Of a stretch of 64,000 nucleotides of DNA, positions 29,605-49,305 are shown piece after piece. The notes beneath the pieces were generated by a model. The model was not told the origin of the DNA. It did no database searches and saw only the letters and a list, made by a program, of their open reading frames with translations. Numbering within the stretch: the stretch's first letter is position 1; every line of letters starts with the position of its first letter. The translations under genes and the position numbers were made by a program. This DNA comes from Hysterangium stoloniferum. Lineage: Eukaryota > Basidiomycota > Agaricomycetes > Hysterangiales > Hysterangiaceae. The DNA lies in the NCBI GenBank assembly GCA_015178975.1, contig WHVD01000013.1, positions 310,001 through 374,000 on the forward strand, given 5' to 3'.

Positions 29605-30446
29605 CTTGTCCTTCCCATGCCTTCCCCCCTGATACAAAGGATGCTCATTGCCAAATCATTACGTTTTTGAATTCGAAGGAGCCCAATAAGTATGAGCTTC
29701 GGGAATTGAGGATTCTTCTTCAAAATGAGCTTTTTCCCCTTACGGAGCTGAAGGATGCCAGGCAAGTAAAGGATGTGTTTCATCAAACCTTGAAGGGTGA
29801 GTTGGTTGTTTCATAACACATGCCATATATTTCCTGACGTGGAATTGTAGCCCATGATTGGTTATACAGAATGCCAAAAATCCTTCATCGTGACATCAGT
29901 CTTGGGAACTTGATGTTTCGATGTGAAAAGGATGAGATTTTTGGTGTTTTAAATGATTTCGATATGGCATGCTATGTGGATGGGACAGAAAACCATCCAG
30001 AATCGAAACAGCGAATGGGAATGCAGCCTTTTATGTCCATTGATTTGATGGACCCAAGTTCACCTGTCAAGCATTTGTACCGGCATGACCTCGAGTCATT
30101 TTTTCATGTCTTGACGTTTTTCACAGCTCGTTATCAGGATGGTAAAGAAATTGACAATCCGCTGCTAGAGGAATGGTTAACATTAGGTGGCAATAGCCTA
30201 AGGGCGAGGAAGGCCCTCTTTATTTCCGAATCACTTCCCACATTCACCCCCCAATTTGCTTCCTTGAAAGGGCACCTTACCTCTATGCATGGGGCTATTC
30301 TTAGAGGTCACAATGAGCGTGCTTACCATGATCTGGATCTGGAAAATTGGGCACCTGGTTTGCCTGTGCCATCATTCAATCATGAAACTTTAAATGGACA
30401 CCTTACCTTTCAGGTATTTGATGATATTTTCAACACTGAGCTTTAG
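29605..30446 (+). pseudogene. FunK1-type kinase, C-terminal fragment
   Basis: Two exons, about 29605-29796 and 29851-30446, read the C-lobe of a FunK1-type kinase: a helical lead-in (LNSKEPNKYELRELR), HDWLYRMPKILHRDISLGNLM, the DFG-like LNDFDMACYV, MQPFMSIDLM and LYRHDLESFFHVLTFF, then a tail ending at a TAG. The catalytic HRD and metal-binding Asp are kept. The N-terminal half is absent; upstream sequence consists of solo LTRs and unassigned DNA. It is not simply the missing part of the FunK1 at 19493-26361, since that gene has its own C-lobe and this one belongs to a different subgroup (LNDFD rather than IDWDL). A short expressed product cannot be excluded. Confidence 0.8.
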
Positions 30447-31676
30447 GAATCATTCAAACTTTTAATGTATTTGCACTGGTGGTAGCTTATCATGCATTAT
30501 GATTGCTTGCAGATGAAATTCTTCTCTGATTTGTATTGTCCCTTGCTTTTGGATGTTAGATTACACTTGAAATATAGGCAAAATAAATCAGACTTCAGCA
30601 ACATGTGATGTTAATAACATTTTTGAGTATGTCAATTGAAAGACCAGCACTTTATGCATGTCAGCATAGAAAATATTAAGAATGACTGGAAGACTTTACC
30701 TACTGGCAGCCCACTAACTCAGGGACATTGCCTGGAAGGATTTGAAAGTGGGAGTGGTCTGTTCGTCCAGTGCAAGACAGTACAGTTAGAGCCTCTGGGA
30801 TAGTGGGGGAGGGACATATTATTGGGTCAAGGTGGTGTATAAGGAAAGAAAGAGGATGTGCTGTACAGTTCAATTGTGATGGGGGCCCTGCAGTTGTCAC
30901 AGCAAAATGGAGTCACGGAGAGGAATAGGCATGATAGCTGAAGGGGCGAGATCTATATTATACAGATCAAAACTTGCTAAATTTCTATTGTCCATTGCAG
31001 TAACGACCTGGTTATATTTCTCCCTATTGCTTGGATTGATTATTCAAGCACCCACTGTATTTTGATGGAAACCCTGTGCTATATTTGTGAATGCACCATG
31101 CACAAATTATTTGATAAATGTGTGAATAAAGCCCTCAAAAAAGAAAAGGAACTGAGGTAATTTTTGGTGTCCGGTTTGTTTGGGAATGTGGTGATGAGCA
31201 GGAGGATAAAGTGGTAAAAATAGAGGTAAGACTATGGTAAGATGTAAGAGGGAGAAGCGAAGCTTACTTATCAGGACAGGCAGAGTAACAAAATATGATC
31301 TGTCATAAAATTTTTTTTTCTATGCAAAGAACAATGAGTGGGGATGCTGGTTTTGAACACTGGGACAGAATCTCCAGGAATCTAGAAAAATGGCAAAACT
31401 GGGAAAAATAAAAGTGTGGATGCTTGTCCCAGAGTACAGCAAGATTTGTGGATTAGACTTTAATGAAAGATACGGATGTGTTATGAAGTGGGATGTGATT
31501 TGGAATTGTATTAGCTCTGGGGCTCTAAAAGATCAGCAATACCACAATTTGATGAAGGTATGGAATCAACAACCGGAAGTGTTTCAAGAACCTAGAAAGG
31601 AAACAGGAATTGTGAATGGACAGGGTGTAGATAGGCAAGGTGAAGGTATCCAAGGTGGCTGCCCCGAGGACTGGAC
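30447..31676. other. Unassigned AT-rich region
   Basis: No convincing gene was found in these 1.2 kb. An open frame at 31390-31755 lacks family features and runs into the SDR relic. An AATAAAGCCC signal at 31126 followed by A-rich sequence could be an old polyadenylation site. Confidence 0.5.
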
Positions 31677-33345
31677 AATTCACTTTCTCACTTGGCATTC
31701 CCTCCAGCTCCCACGTTTAATCCTAGAGATATCCCAGATCTCAATAGTAAGGTAATATTGTTCCAATTCAACTACTGTCTACGGACTTTTAAATTAATTG
31801 ATGTTAGTGGCGCTGTCTTGGGTGGTCCTGGTAACAGGCGACGATACAGGAATTGGCTACTGCACACTACTCCTCAAAAATGTCAAAGTAGTGCTTGATC
31901 TTGATCTAGGAGATTCAAAGAGCGTCAAAAGGGCTGCTATAGAATATCTCAGTAAAGATAAATTAGATACATTATTTGACAATGCGTAAACTATTACTAT
32001 TATCATGCTGTATAGCACCTACTAACACTCCTTTATCTCTTTCTTGCAGTGGTGTGGTAGTTCCCCCAGTGGAATTTCTCACAACTCAAGGATGCGATCT
32101 CCGTGAGTGGCATATAAGTCTCCATATCCTCAATGATGGTGTTAATTCTATGCATTTCTCCATAGAGTTTGGTGGATAAGCTCCTTCTCAGTTTTGGAAG
32201 TGGAAAATAAGAAAGATATATTTCATTTTACACCATAGGTACCAATGTGTTGGGGCACTACTATCTAACTGTGAGCCTCTCCCACCAAAAACGACAATTG
32301 CGAGGTGACCATGCATTATCAACTAAAACCTTCTGTTTCCAACACTTCGCAAATCTACGGCCATCAATGGAGCGAAAGCCCGCGCTGTTCAACACATCCT
32401 CGCATGGACATGTGTATGCCCCTGAAAATGGCATTGACTGGACAGTCTTGAAATCGAGCCCCCGTCGCGATGAGACCATCCGGAAATGGGGGCCTAGTTG
32501 GGTAAAGACAGGGCGCAACATGGGCACTCTATGAGATTAGTAAAATGGCATCATCGAAGCAGCCACCCACCGAATATGTTTTAAATCGTAGACGCAGAGT
32601 AACATACTCTTTACGCGTATTCTTAATAGATCTTATGGAGCAGAGTGGCGGCATTTACTCTTCACTCCGGGGCCATTCAGTCCGAACTTCAGAGTTATAG
32701 TGACGTTCTATGTCCTGTGTGGTACAGTTATTCAACTGAAGAATCATTTCAGGCACGGTTCTGCTTTGACGCAATATGTGGCCAACGCCATATTATTTCC
32801 CACACCGTGAGTGCATCGCATAAAAATTCCAGCAATTTATAATGTGATTCAATTAGGATGGGAACCCTCACACAGCTTTGGGCAGGAACTATGCCAGAAG
32901 CAGCAAAAACTACAGTGGATGCTGTACATTAATACTTCAGTTCAGTCGACTGTCTCTAACTGGCAAACTATGCAGTATTTGATACCTTGGGCTCGCATTG
33001 ATAAAGCCGATGAACGAACAGCCAATCAACAGCTCCAAGACGACCTAAAGTCTATCTTGAGGAGCAGATAAGGGATTTTGAAGCATTATCCTCTTCAGGG
33101 TGTGGCGTACATAGTCAAGGAAGTTTGTGTAGCCTTTATTCTCTTTTTCTTCCTACAAGATATTATCAAACATTCCCTCGTAAGTCGCAAGAAGCGATTC
33201 GATATCGATCCTGTAAAGGCATTATTCCAACCTTACCCAACTCATGGAATCGCAGCCGAAGAAGAAATGATGGCTGTCCAGAAACGGGCGTTGAAGTACA
33301 GTAATGATCCGAATTCAGTTCGACTTCTGAAGACTGCAAACTAAC
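31677..33345 (+). pseudogene. Decayed copy of short-chain dehydrogenase/reductase gene
   Basis: This block repeats the intact SDR gene at 33930-35492 with its introns and part of its 3' flank. The copy starts within exon 1 (its ATG region is absent), has lost about 85 bp plus 9 bp in exon 2 (the Rossmann beta2 region), changes the catalytic-site segment from YGVSK to YEISK, and has several frameshifts and altered splice sites (for example the donor after the 6-nt microexon is GTGGAT). Similarity continues through the TATTATCAAACATTCCCTC segment past the stop. It arose by tandem duplication. Confidence 0.88.
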
Positions 33346-33473
33346 CGTAGAAGACCAAATAATGAAAACTCCTGAAAATATGTTTTATCTCGTCTTAAAC
33401 ACCTATAAGAGCACGTGCTACTCTGTTGAAATAACACTGTGGCTACGGTTGGTTTGAGCCACAGGTAAATACA

Positions 33474-33772
33474 TCTATCTATACTATTGTTGATTATAGA
33501 ACATGAAGACAATTAGGTTGCATAGCATCACAAGAAATTTTGGAGCATGTGGACCATTAATAGTGAATTGTGAATGGGAACCAGGTGTGACCTTGACTGC
33601 ATGCAGATCGTATACGCCGATCTATACTATTGTGATTATAGAACATGAACACAGTTAGGGGTTGCATAGCATCACAAGAAATTTTGGAGCATGTGGGCTA
33701 TTATTAATAGTGAATTGTGAATGGGAACCAGGTGTGACCTTGACTGCATGCAGATCGTATACGCCGATTTAA
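33474..33772. repeat. Tandem repeat, two ~148 bp units
   Basis: Two near-identical units lie head to tail between the SDR copies. Each contains GATTATAGAACATGAA, GCATAGCATCACAAGAAATT, GAATGGGAACCAGGTGTGAC and GCATGCAGATCGTATACGCCG. Differences are a few bases and short indels. There is no coding potential. Confidence 0.9.
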
Positions 33773-33929
33773 ATTAGTTGCAAATACTTATACAGTTTAC
33801 CCATAAATATTATGTCGGTTATCGGCGCGGCCGCGTACACGAAACCTCTGAGATTCTCGGTAGCTACCAATAAATACTCCCTCACTCACACGCGTGTGGT
33901 ACTCAGTTGACGAGTCCCATATTCCAATC

Positions 33930-35492
33930 ATGACATCGATAATAAGCAGCGTCCTCGCGAAATACTGCCCCAACAATGCACTTTCTCACTCGGCATTCCC
34001 TCCAGCTCCCACGTTTAATCCTGCTAGAGATATCCCGGATCTCAGTGGCAAGGTAATATTGCCCACTTTAACTACTGTCTATGAACATCCAAATTCATTG
34101 ATGTTGATGGCGCTGTATTAGGTGGTCCTGGTAACAGGCGGCAATGCAGGAATTGGCTACTGCACAGTCCGAGAATTACTCCTCAAAAATGCCAAAGTTT
34201 ATATTGCTGGACGCAGTCCATTGAAGACTTCTACGGCTGTCGCCAAACTGAAGGACGAGACGGGAAACGAAGCCATAGTGCTTGATCTTGATCTAGGAGA
34301 TTTAAAGAGCGTCAAACGGGCTGCTATAGAATATCTCAGTAAAGAAGATAAACTAGATATCTTATTTAACAATGCGTAAACTGTTACTATTATCATCATG
34401 CTGTATAGCACTACTAACACGCCTTTATCGCTTTCTTGCAGTGGTGTGATGGTCCCCCCAGTGGAATTGCTCACAACTCAAGGATACGATCTCCGTGAGT
34501 GGCATACGAGTCTGCATATCCTCAATGATGGTATTAATTCTGTGCGTTTCTCCATAGAGTTTGGTGAGTAGGCCCATTTTCGGTTTTGGAAATGGAAAAT
34601 AAGAAAGATATATTTCATTTTACACCATAGGTACCAATGTGCTGGGGCATTACTATCTAACGGTGAGCCTCTCCCACCACAAACAACAATTGCGAGGTGG
34701 TTATTGTATTATCAACTAGATGCTTCTGCTTCCAGCACTTCGCAAATCTACGGCCATCAATGGAGCGAAAGCTCGCGTCGTCAACACATCCTCGCACGGG
34801 CATGTGTACGCCCCTGGAGATGGCATTGACTGGACAGTCTTAAAATCGGGCCCTAGTCGCGATGAGACCATCCGGAAATGGGGGCCTAGTTGGATACCAG
34901 GACAGGGTGCAACATGGGCACTCTATGGGGTTAGCAAAATGGTACGCGATTGAAGCAGCCACTCGCAGAGTATATTTTAAATTGCAAACGCAGGGTAACG
35001 TACTCTTCACGCGTATTCTTAATAGATATCATGGAGCAGACGTGGCGGCATTTACTCTTCACCCCGGGCCCATTCGGTCCGAACTTCAGAGGTATAGTAA
35101 TGTTCTATGTCTTGCGTGGCACGGTTATTCAATGGAAGAATCATTTTAGGCATGGTTCTGCTATGATTCAATATTTGGCTGACGCCGTGTCGTTCCCCAC
35201 ACCGTGAGTGCCTTGCACGAAAATACTAGTAGTTTATAATGTGTCTCCGTCAGAATGGGAGCTCTCACACAGCTTTGGGCTGGAACCATGCCAGAAGCAG
35301 CAGAAATTGCGGTGGATGCTGTACGTCAATACTTTAGTTCAGTTGATTGTCTCTAATCGGCAAATTATGCAGTATTTGGTACCTTGGGCTCGCATCGGTA
35401 AGGCCGATGAACGAGCTACTCAGCAGCTGCAAGATGACCTCAAAGTCTATCTTGAGGATCAGATAAGAGATTTTGAAACACTATCCTCTTGA
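33930..35492 (+). CDS. Short-chain dehydrogenase/reductase (retinol-dehydrogenase-like)
   Basis: Ten exons, 33930-34052, 34122-34375, 34442-34494, 34558-34563, 34631-34662, 34720-34941, 34994-35091, 35150-35203, 35254-35320 and 35373-35492, total 1029 nt (342 aa) with no frame break. The NAD(P)-binding TGGNAGIG, the NNAG motif (split by intron 2), the catalytic Ser in NTSSHGH and the YGVSK catalytic Tyr/Lys are all present, followed by AAFTLHPGPIRSELQR as in retinol-dehydrogenase-type SDRs. The substrate is unknown. Exon 4 is only 6 nt (AGTTTG) and is needed to give LQFGTNVLGHYYLT. The adjacent upstream copy is dead, so this is the surviving member of a tandem pair. Confidence 0.92.
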
Positions 35493-36919
35493 GTGTGTTA
35501 CATGGCGTCCGCGGTCTAAGCATTATGTGTGGCCTTTATTTTACCACAAAATATTATCAAACATTCCCTCTTGAGTCGAACAAAGCGCCAATGGTTCGAT
35601 ATCGATCTTTTTAAGATAGTATTCTAGCCTTGGAATCACAGACAGAGGAAGAAATGTTGGCTGCCCATTCTTCGGGGTATCTAAGCTGAAATTCAATTAT
35701 GGGATGCGATAATATGAATTATTATATGTATCGCTTTTTTTAAGAAATAGATTTAGAGTATAAGACTTATACTACACATTTACTGAAACAACTTGCATGC
35801 CTGAATTCAACGGTAACTCGTTATGCCGAGCGTAAAAGTCAGTGCAACACTTCTTAACCTCGCAGAAAAGAGTGAAGATGCTGAAAAAGGAGTATGCATT
35901 TGCTGGTCGTTCTCTTGTTTCTTTGATGAATGTTTAACAACACACCACACGGCTATCGTTCATTCGTAAATGTCCAACCACACTGCGCCACCTGAAATAT
36001 CCACAGTATTTGAGGTAAACAACCAGCAAATAAGGCCAACAATCCTTCATTTCAACGAATTTGGGCGAATCTAAGTGTTGACCTGGCCACATTAATCTAA
36101 AAACTTAGAAGGGTAAAATACTGTCACGGTAGAAAACAATTGTTGGTGCGTTTTATCTGCATATCCAGCATTATACGAGTTTTTACTACGTCTAGCGCGT
36201 CGTGAATGCAGCGGCAATTCAATCGCGGTGAAAAGAAGCTAATGGACAAGATCATTACAGAAGGACGAGTTTGTGAAGAGTACAACGACGCAAGTCCCGC
36301 GCAGCTGTGATTCCAAAATCGCGATTAAACCCTTTAAAAATTCTTCGATTCGCGAGTTTTAACCACTTCAGTGGGTACACAGATCACACAAGCTACCTTA
36401 GGCGAGGTGTTCAGAGGGCATCACAACATGGTGGAAAACAAGTAGTACAAATGATTTCTGCACTTGATCCAGAAATAAGCTGTGCGTTACAGGAGTGGTG
36501 CAATGAAGTGTGTCTTCAATCCGGGTATTCATTTGTACGTGTTGCACAAGCGGGTCGATGTACCAAGTCATTGCCGGCTCGTCGGGGTTTCGTACATAAA
36601 TCTGCTAACCATTGTGCAAGCGCCGTAAGTAGAGAGGATTGCGACCTAGCGCTGGGCACTACCACAGCCAAATGTCCTTTAATTTGCCATGTTATGGAAC
36701 TTCTGCCGAGCAAGATCTGTAGGCATAAGATGTGGTCGAAGTATTTTTAATGTACGGCAAGGTCAGCGATTAACAGCGGAGGTCATCTTGCAGGAGTGTA
36801 CTAGCCGCCAGAAGGCAAGGTGGTGCCACTTTTATACTCTCACACTGTGCCCTCCTACACCATATCTATCCTCACATTCAGCTGGTCTTATATCGTTTCC
36901 GTTTAATCGTATCCATACA
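35493..36919. other. Intergenic between SDR and IDI1
   Basis: The first ~190 bp continue the duplicated SDR 3' flank. The rest shows no gene I can support: an open frame at 36307-36750 and a short one near 35823 have no recognisable motif. A TATA-like TTTTATACTC at 36828 about 90 bp before the IDI1 start is a plausible core promoter. Confidence 0.5.
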
Positions 36920-37909
<990 letters not shown>

Positions 37910-38256
37910 AGTTTGGATATATAGAAGTAATCGTACATATTAGGGAATGTAGGACGAATTTACTTAAAATTTCTCAGATGAGCGCAAAACAAGCCGCTAA
38001 GGCCAAAGAGTCGAATAGAAATATATTATAATTGTCAACATTTGTCCAAAAGGCTTTTCCAAATCTGATTCACGTAGATGCCGGTAAATCATCCAACTTC
38101 TCGCATTTTCCTTGTGTACCACCCTCCGGCTCTTTATACCTAAACTCGAAACCCTACATTCTTAGGGTGTTCAGTTCCACTAGATAAGATAATCAGAGAT
38201 AATATTATGTAAGCACTCTTGCTTACGTACCTCCACTTCCAAACACTCTGCTTACC
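37910..38256. other. Intergenic IDI1-PRP16
   Basis: The 347 bp between the IDI1 stop and the PRP16 start show no gene. It holds the IDI1 3' UTR and the PRP16 promoter. Confidence 0.6.
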
Positions 38257-43314
<5,058 letters not shown>

Positions 43315-43593
43315 GCTACGGTGGTCGATACCCTATTTTTTTAAATGTAGATGTAGATGAGATCATATTGTATTGCTTGAACAATGCCAATTCTAGATAT
43401 CATTCCCACACGCTCTGTGACCAAAAATAAGTATGCCACATTGATACCAGGGCAGAACTCAAATGACAATGGCGGTCGTCTAACAACGGTGTAATGGCAA
43501 TTAAAGGCCTTTAGACGCCCTCTACATGCAATGAACTTATCCTAGCAAGCAAGCTCATATCGCTCTCTCTTTCCTTTTCTCTCATTCTATCCT

Positions 43594-45664
43594 ATGTCAT
43601 CTCCTTTTGCTTCTAGCTCTATATATCAGAAGTCGCCGTTGGATTCTATAGTAGGGGAGTCTTCGAGACAAACTCACTCTCCCTCTCATTTACAGTCACC
43701 AGTTCGCTCTGAAGAGCCTAGGAGGCCTGCTCATAATTACAATCCATCTTCTCCACTTCTTCATACACGCTTCAGAGTATCTGCTGCGACTCTTGCACCA
43801 TCTTTCGTCGACTTTCGTGCTGAAGATGAGGCTGAGGAACATACTTCAACCGGTCAAAACGTCTCTTGGACTCGCGACTCATATAATAGTACTGATGCGT
43901 ACCAACCCCCTTCTCCTGCGTACGACACACCAGGCTTCAACTATGTCATGGATGCCATACGCGACCAGTCGCCCACCCTACCTCCTTCGCCGACTTCCCC
44001 GCCGAACCCTTGGCGATCACAGATGGCCGATTTATCTGGTCAATATCGTGATACATGGCGCAGTAGTTCGAATGATATTGATCCATTTGCCTTTCGGCAG
44101 TTCGAATCACCTGATAGAACGGTGCCTAGAGTTGTTGTCTCATCTCCAGCGCCCTCTGTGGCTAGCGCGTCTTTTTACGAGGCAATAGCAGTTGAAACGC
44201 CGAATCAAAGAGCTGTGCGACCAACACCAAGTATGACACAGTACAACGTTTCGAACTTCTCTCGCCCTATTCGACAATCGACGGTTCAGGATGATGATAG
44301 GAGCAAACGCGATGTAATTGAACGAAATCGTTCTAAAAAACAAGCACCCCCTCCGCTGCAACGGCAAGCAATCCAGGATGCGCGTGATAGCCCGCAATCC
44401 GCCTATTCTCCATCCCCCCGAAATTTAGACTCGCGGAAAGATCATTCTTCGTCATCGCGCCATATATCGCCATCATACGTACGAAATATCTCCCCTCCCC
44501 CTATTTTTGGCTCTCAGCCTGTTCGTACTGCGCCTTTATACAAGTCCGTTTCGCCGACTGTACGTCCAACCTCACCAAACTCACGAATGACATCTCCTAA
44601 CGCAATTGCGGCGGCTTCCGGACCAATTGAGTACTCCTTTTCTGAGAAAAGCAGTCCTATGGTTCCCATTGCACCTTACCAACATTCTCACCTGCTCAAT
44701 GATAATAATCAGACTTCCTCTACTGTGCTTCCTTCCGGCCAATCAATGCCGACTTTAAGGCTGCCAAATTCCCCTCCTCCGCGCCCATTATCGAGGGTGT
44801 CAATATACTCCACATACTCCTTCTACCAACTTGATGACGACATTAGAGCCCCCTCTCCTTCTCGATCACCATCGGAGTCACCTCAACCATCCAACGTCAC
44901 ATCGTCGACGGATAATTCAGGTTCACGATCTGGCACACCTAACTTGAGTGCGTCAAAGCAACCGAAAGCGCCCTCAAAGCCTACTCCTGATGATTATCTG
45001 ATTCTCGGAATACAACATCATGAGGCGAATCGATTAAAGGAATCGGCTGCATGCTTCGAACGCGCAGCAACTCAAGATGGTGGTACTGGTGTTGGCATGC
45101 TAATGTGGGGGTTGACGCTTCGGCATGCGTGGGGTACAGAAAAGGACGAGAAGACCGGTTTTAGATGGCTCAGACGGGCGGCTGAGGCAGCGGTAGGTAA
45201 TTTAGAGGCTGCGAGAGAGGGAAAAGATCAGACTGCTGTGAAGGTATGTATTGACAGATGAACGAGCGACCTACTAAATGCCATAATATTAGACTGAGCT
45301 TGTTCTAGCGATATATGAAGTTGGTCAATGCTTCTTTCATGGATGGGGCGTGACACAAGATAAGAAGATGGCAGTAGTGCGTGTAAACGGTGTAGGTTTC
45401 GAATAGCTATTCTAACGTTCAATGCAGAGTTACTTCCGAGTTGCAGCGCGACTCGGAGATGCCGATGCTCAGCAGGAATTGGGCTATTGTCTAGCAAATG
45501 GTAAGGGGTGTAAGAAAGATTTGAAAGAGGCTGCAAAGTGGTATCGGGCCGCTGCAAGTGTTTCCGACTGTTCTGTTGAACGTATTTTAACCTTTGATTT
45601 ACAGGCCGCGCAAGGGGTCAGTACTGTAGGATTAGCATGGATTTATAAAAGCAAGTACGCCTGA
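43594..45664 (+). CDS. Sel1-repeat protein of Nif1/Dsf2 type
   Basis: Four exons, 43594-45243, 45293-45376, 45428-45553 and 45605-45664, total 1920 nt (639 aa). The first 450 residues are Ser/Pro-rich and disordered, with many SP/TP sites. The C-terminal 190 residues form Sel1-like (TPR-type) repeats: ILGIQHHEANRLKESAACFERAA, MLMWGLTLRHAWG, VGQCFFHGWGVTQDKKMA, ADAQQELGYCLANGKGCKKD and a last GLAWIYKSKYA. This disordered head plus Sel1 tail ending WIYK-KY is seen in S. pombe Nif1 and yeast Dsf2, linked to cell-cycle and growth control. The assignment is by architecture. Intron 3 (45554-45604) is a GC-AG intron with donor GCAAGT; only this choice keeps the frame. Confidence 0.82.
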
Positions 45665-45961
45665 AGTACACGACATAATAGCAGGTGCTATTTGCGTTTG
45701 TCAAAGGGCTCGCATCTCTCTTGCTTTTCATTTTTTTTCCATTTTAATTTAATTCTCTAGGGACGTTACATTTTCACATCATATCTCTATTTTCATTTTC
45801 CCATCGTTTGCATTAACCACCATCATACACATCTCATCCAGCATTCATCATTTACTTTTTTGCGTCAATTATTTGTACTTTAGTAGGTCCTTGAAGCACC
45901 ATGTATGTAACACTTTCCCGACCTTTGACGCGTCCATAGTCGTCCATTACACGCTCTTTCT

Positions 45962-47531
45962 ATGACTTCCACAAGCTCAGCAAGCGCATCACAGCATCTT
46001 CGCATTGCCATTGCAAGTAGTACTGTATTTATAATGTTGTCCTTGGGTTTTAATGGTAGGGTGTTGTCGGGTGTCGTAGGCTATCTCAGTGCTCCAACAT
46101 AAACCACCAGAACAATCCTTGTCATGTTCGTATGTTTTCTGAAACCGCTATTTTCCATCGGTTCAACAGCGCGCTCTCTTCCTAGCGTATCTCATCGATC
46201 TTAAACAGATATTTCCGGCTACGGTTTCGAGCCAAGCTACAGTAAATTCACTGCAGGAAAATTCTTCAACTGCAAGCTCGAATGTCCCTGCGTCGCAGGC
46301 CCCCTCACTGCGATCAGTAGACGAGGCCGATCCATGGCGGAAACGAGCTTTGACACTTGAGAGAGAAAATGAAGAATTGAGGCTACGAGCCCAAAAGCAC
46401 GAACAAGGTAAAGTGGGCATAGGAAAGCATGTCATGTATGCGGAAATTAACGAAGATACAGAGGTCCTAGCCTTAAAGTCGATTCAAACATCATATAAGG
46501 CAGAAAATAACACAAACTCGACATCGCAGTCGTCCAAAAAGAAGAAGGGCAGCAAGGTAGAGACTAAACCTGTACCAGATAAGTTTGATCTCAAGACTCT
46601 AATTAAAGATATCCGTACTGGTAAGCCTGTTCATCTCCGTATCTTTGGTCGACATTTAATTGCAGTCCTAGGACGCGACCTTCCTGCACTAAGAGACTCT
46701 CTAGACGTACTGACATCCTTCCGAATAGTCCAGCAGGTTGCTTCAAGCAGCCTCCCCCATTCGAATACTAGCCAAGAAATTATTCTTATACCAAACATCA
46801 GACGATCTCTTGTGGCAATAGGAAACTTGCTCGCTGCGCTACTCTCCAAGAACGGATCTGTAATTGCGAAGTCGGAACGAACCGATATTCCCAATTGCCT
46901 TCGCAATCTTCTAGTGACACTCTTGGAGTCGACGTTGCCGTTGGGTCCCCGCCATTCAATCCTACCTCAGATCATGGGCGATCTCACAGTGTCTGTCATC
47001 CGGCCATTGATACGAAGTTTTCATCAACTCTCTGTACATGAATTCGGTAACCTCGAAAATAAAAATCACAAAAATGCAACAGTCGATATTCGGCCAGATC
47101 TCCTTCAATTACTGCAGCATCTCTTAGAGTGCCTTCGCAATCTTAAAGAACGAACACGTGACATACGAGAATTTATTGTGCTGGAAGCTGCTCTTGAAAT
47201 ATCTTCGTTATGGGACAAGGTTATTGATTCCACAAGTGGCGGGTATACATCCGAAGAACGGGTTGGCAAGCTTGCTCGTAAAGATTCACTATGGTACCAC
47301 TGTTCCATTCTTCATTTGGCACTTGATGAATTGCCTTCACCGAGGATAAATGAAACAGACGAAGTGTCTATATTGACTTCGATGGCTTTCGAAAGCCTAG
47401 CAGATCTGCCCCGTAAATTTGACAAGCAAAGGTCTGTTGATGAAATTGCAAAAGGAATGGTGCTTGCTGTCGTCGAGAAGGCATGGTTAAATGGTCTTTA
47501 TGTTGTCAAGGATGATACAGGCCCGAGTTAG
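45962..47531 (+). CDS. Helical protein of unknown function, possible MEI4/Rec24 relative
   Basis: Two exons, 45962-46024 and 46170-47531, total 1425 nt (474 aa). The short N-terminal exon leads to RALFLAYLIDLKQIF, then a Ser-rich linker and a coiled coil with DPWRKRALTLERENEELRLRA. A basic low-complexity stretch (KKKKGSK) follows, and then a long helical domain. Short hydrophobic helix, then W-R-x-(K/R) leading into a coiled coil, then helical repeats is the arrangement of MEI4/Rec24, which acts in meiotic double-strand-break formation. That link rests on architecture and a few residues only. The first intron (46025-46169) is 145 bp and its donor GTATTT is chosen by frame. Confidence 0.6.
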
Positions 47532-47768
47532 CACTTTTGGAAAGACCCAATTTTATTTACAATGTCGGAACCTGTACGACTGGTTGCTCGATATGTACGT
47601 CCATTGCCATCCAAGTATTGAATCCCAGGGCTACTGTAGCTGCCAATTCAGGGCGACCGGCTTAGTTTCGTGATGCACCAATACTAAGTGAGTGATACCA
47701 TAAGAACGCAAGTAAATGTTATTAGAACGACGAGCTCCGTACCGAAAACCTCTTTGTGAGACTTGTTT

Positions 47769-49227
<1,459 letters not shown>

Positions 49228-49305
49228 GTTATTTACTTACATTTTCGCACTTTCGAGGACTTCAGCAAAACATATCAGACTGCTCTCTTTATTATATAAA
49301 GATAA

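Noticed and set aside
31390-31755. 121-codon open frame before the SDR relic
   Set aside because: It ends inside the duplicated SDR exon 1 in the wrong frame and has no recognisable domain.
36307-36750. 147-codon open frame upstream of IDI1
   Set aside because: No motif, unusual composition, and no splice or promoter context supports it.
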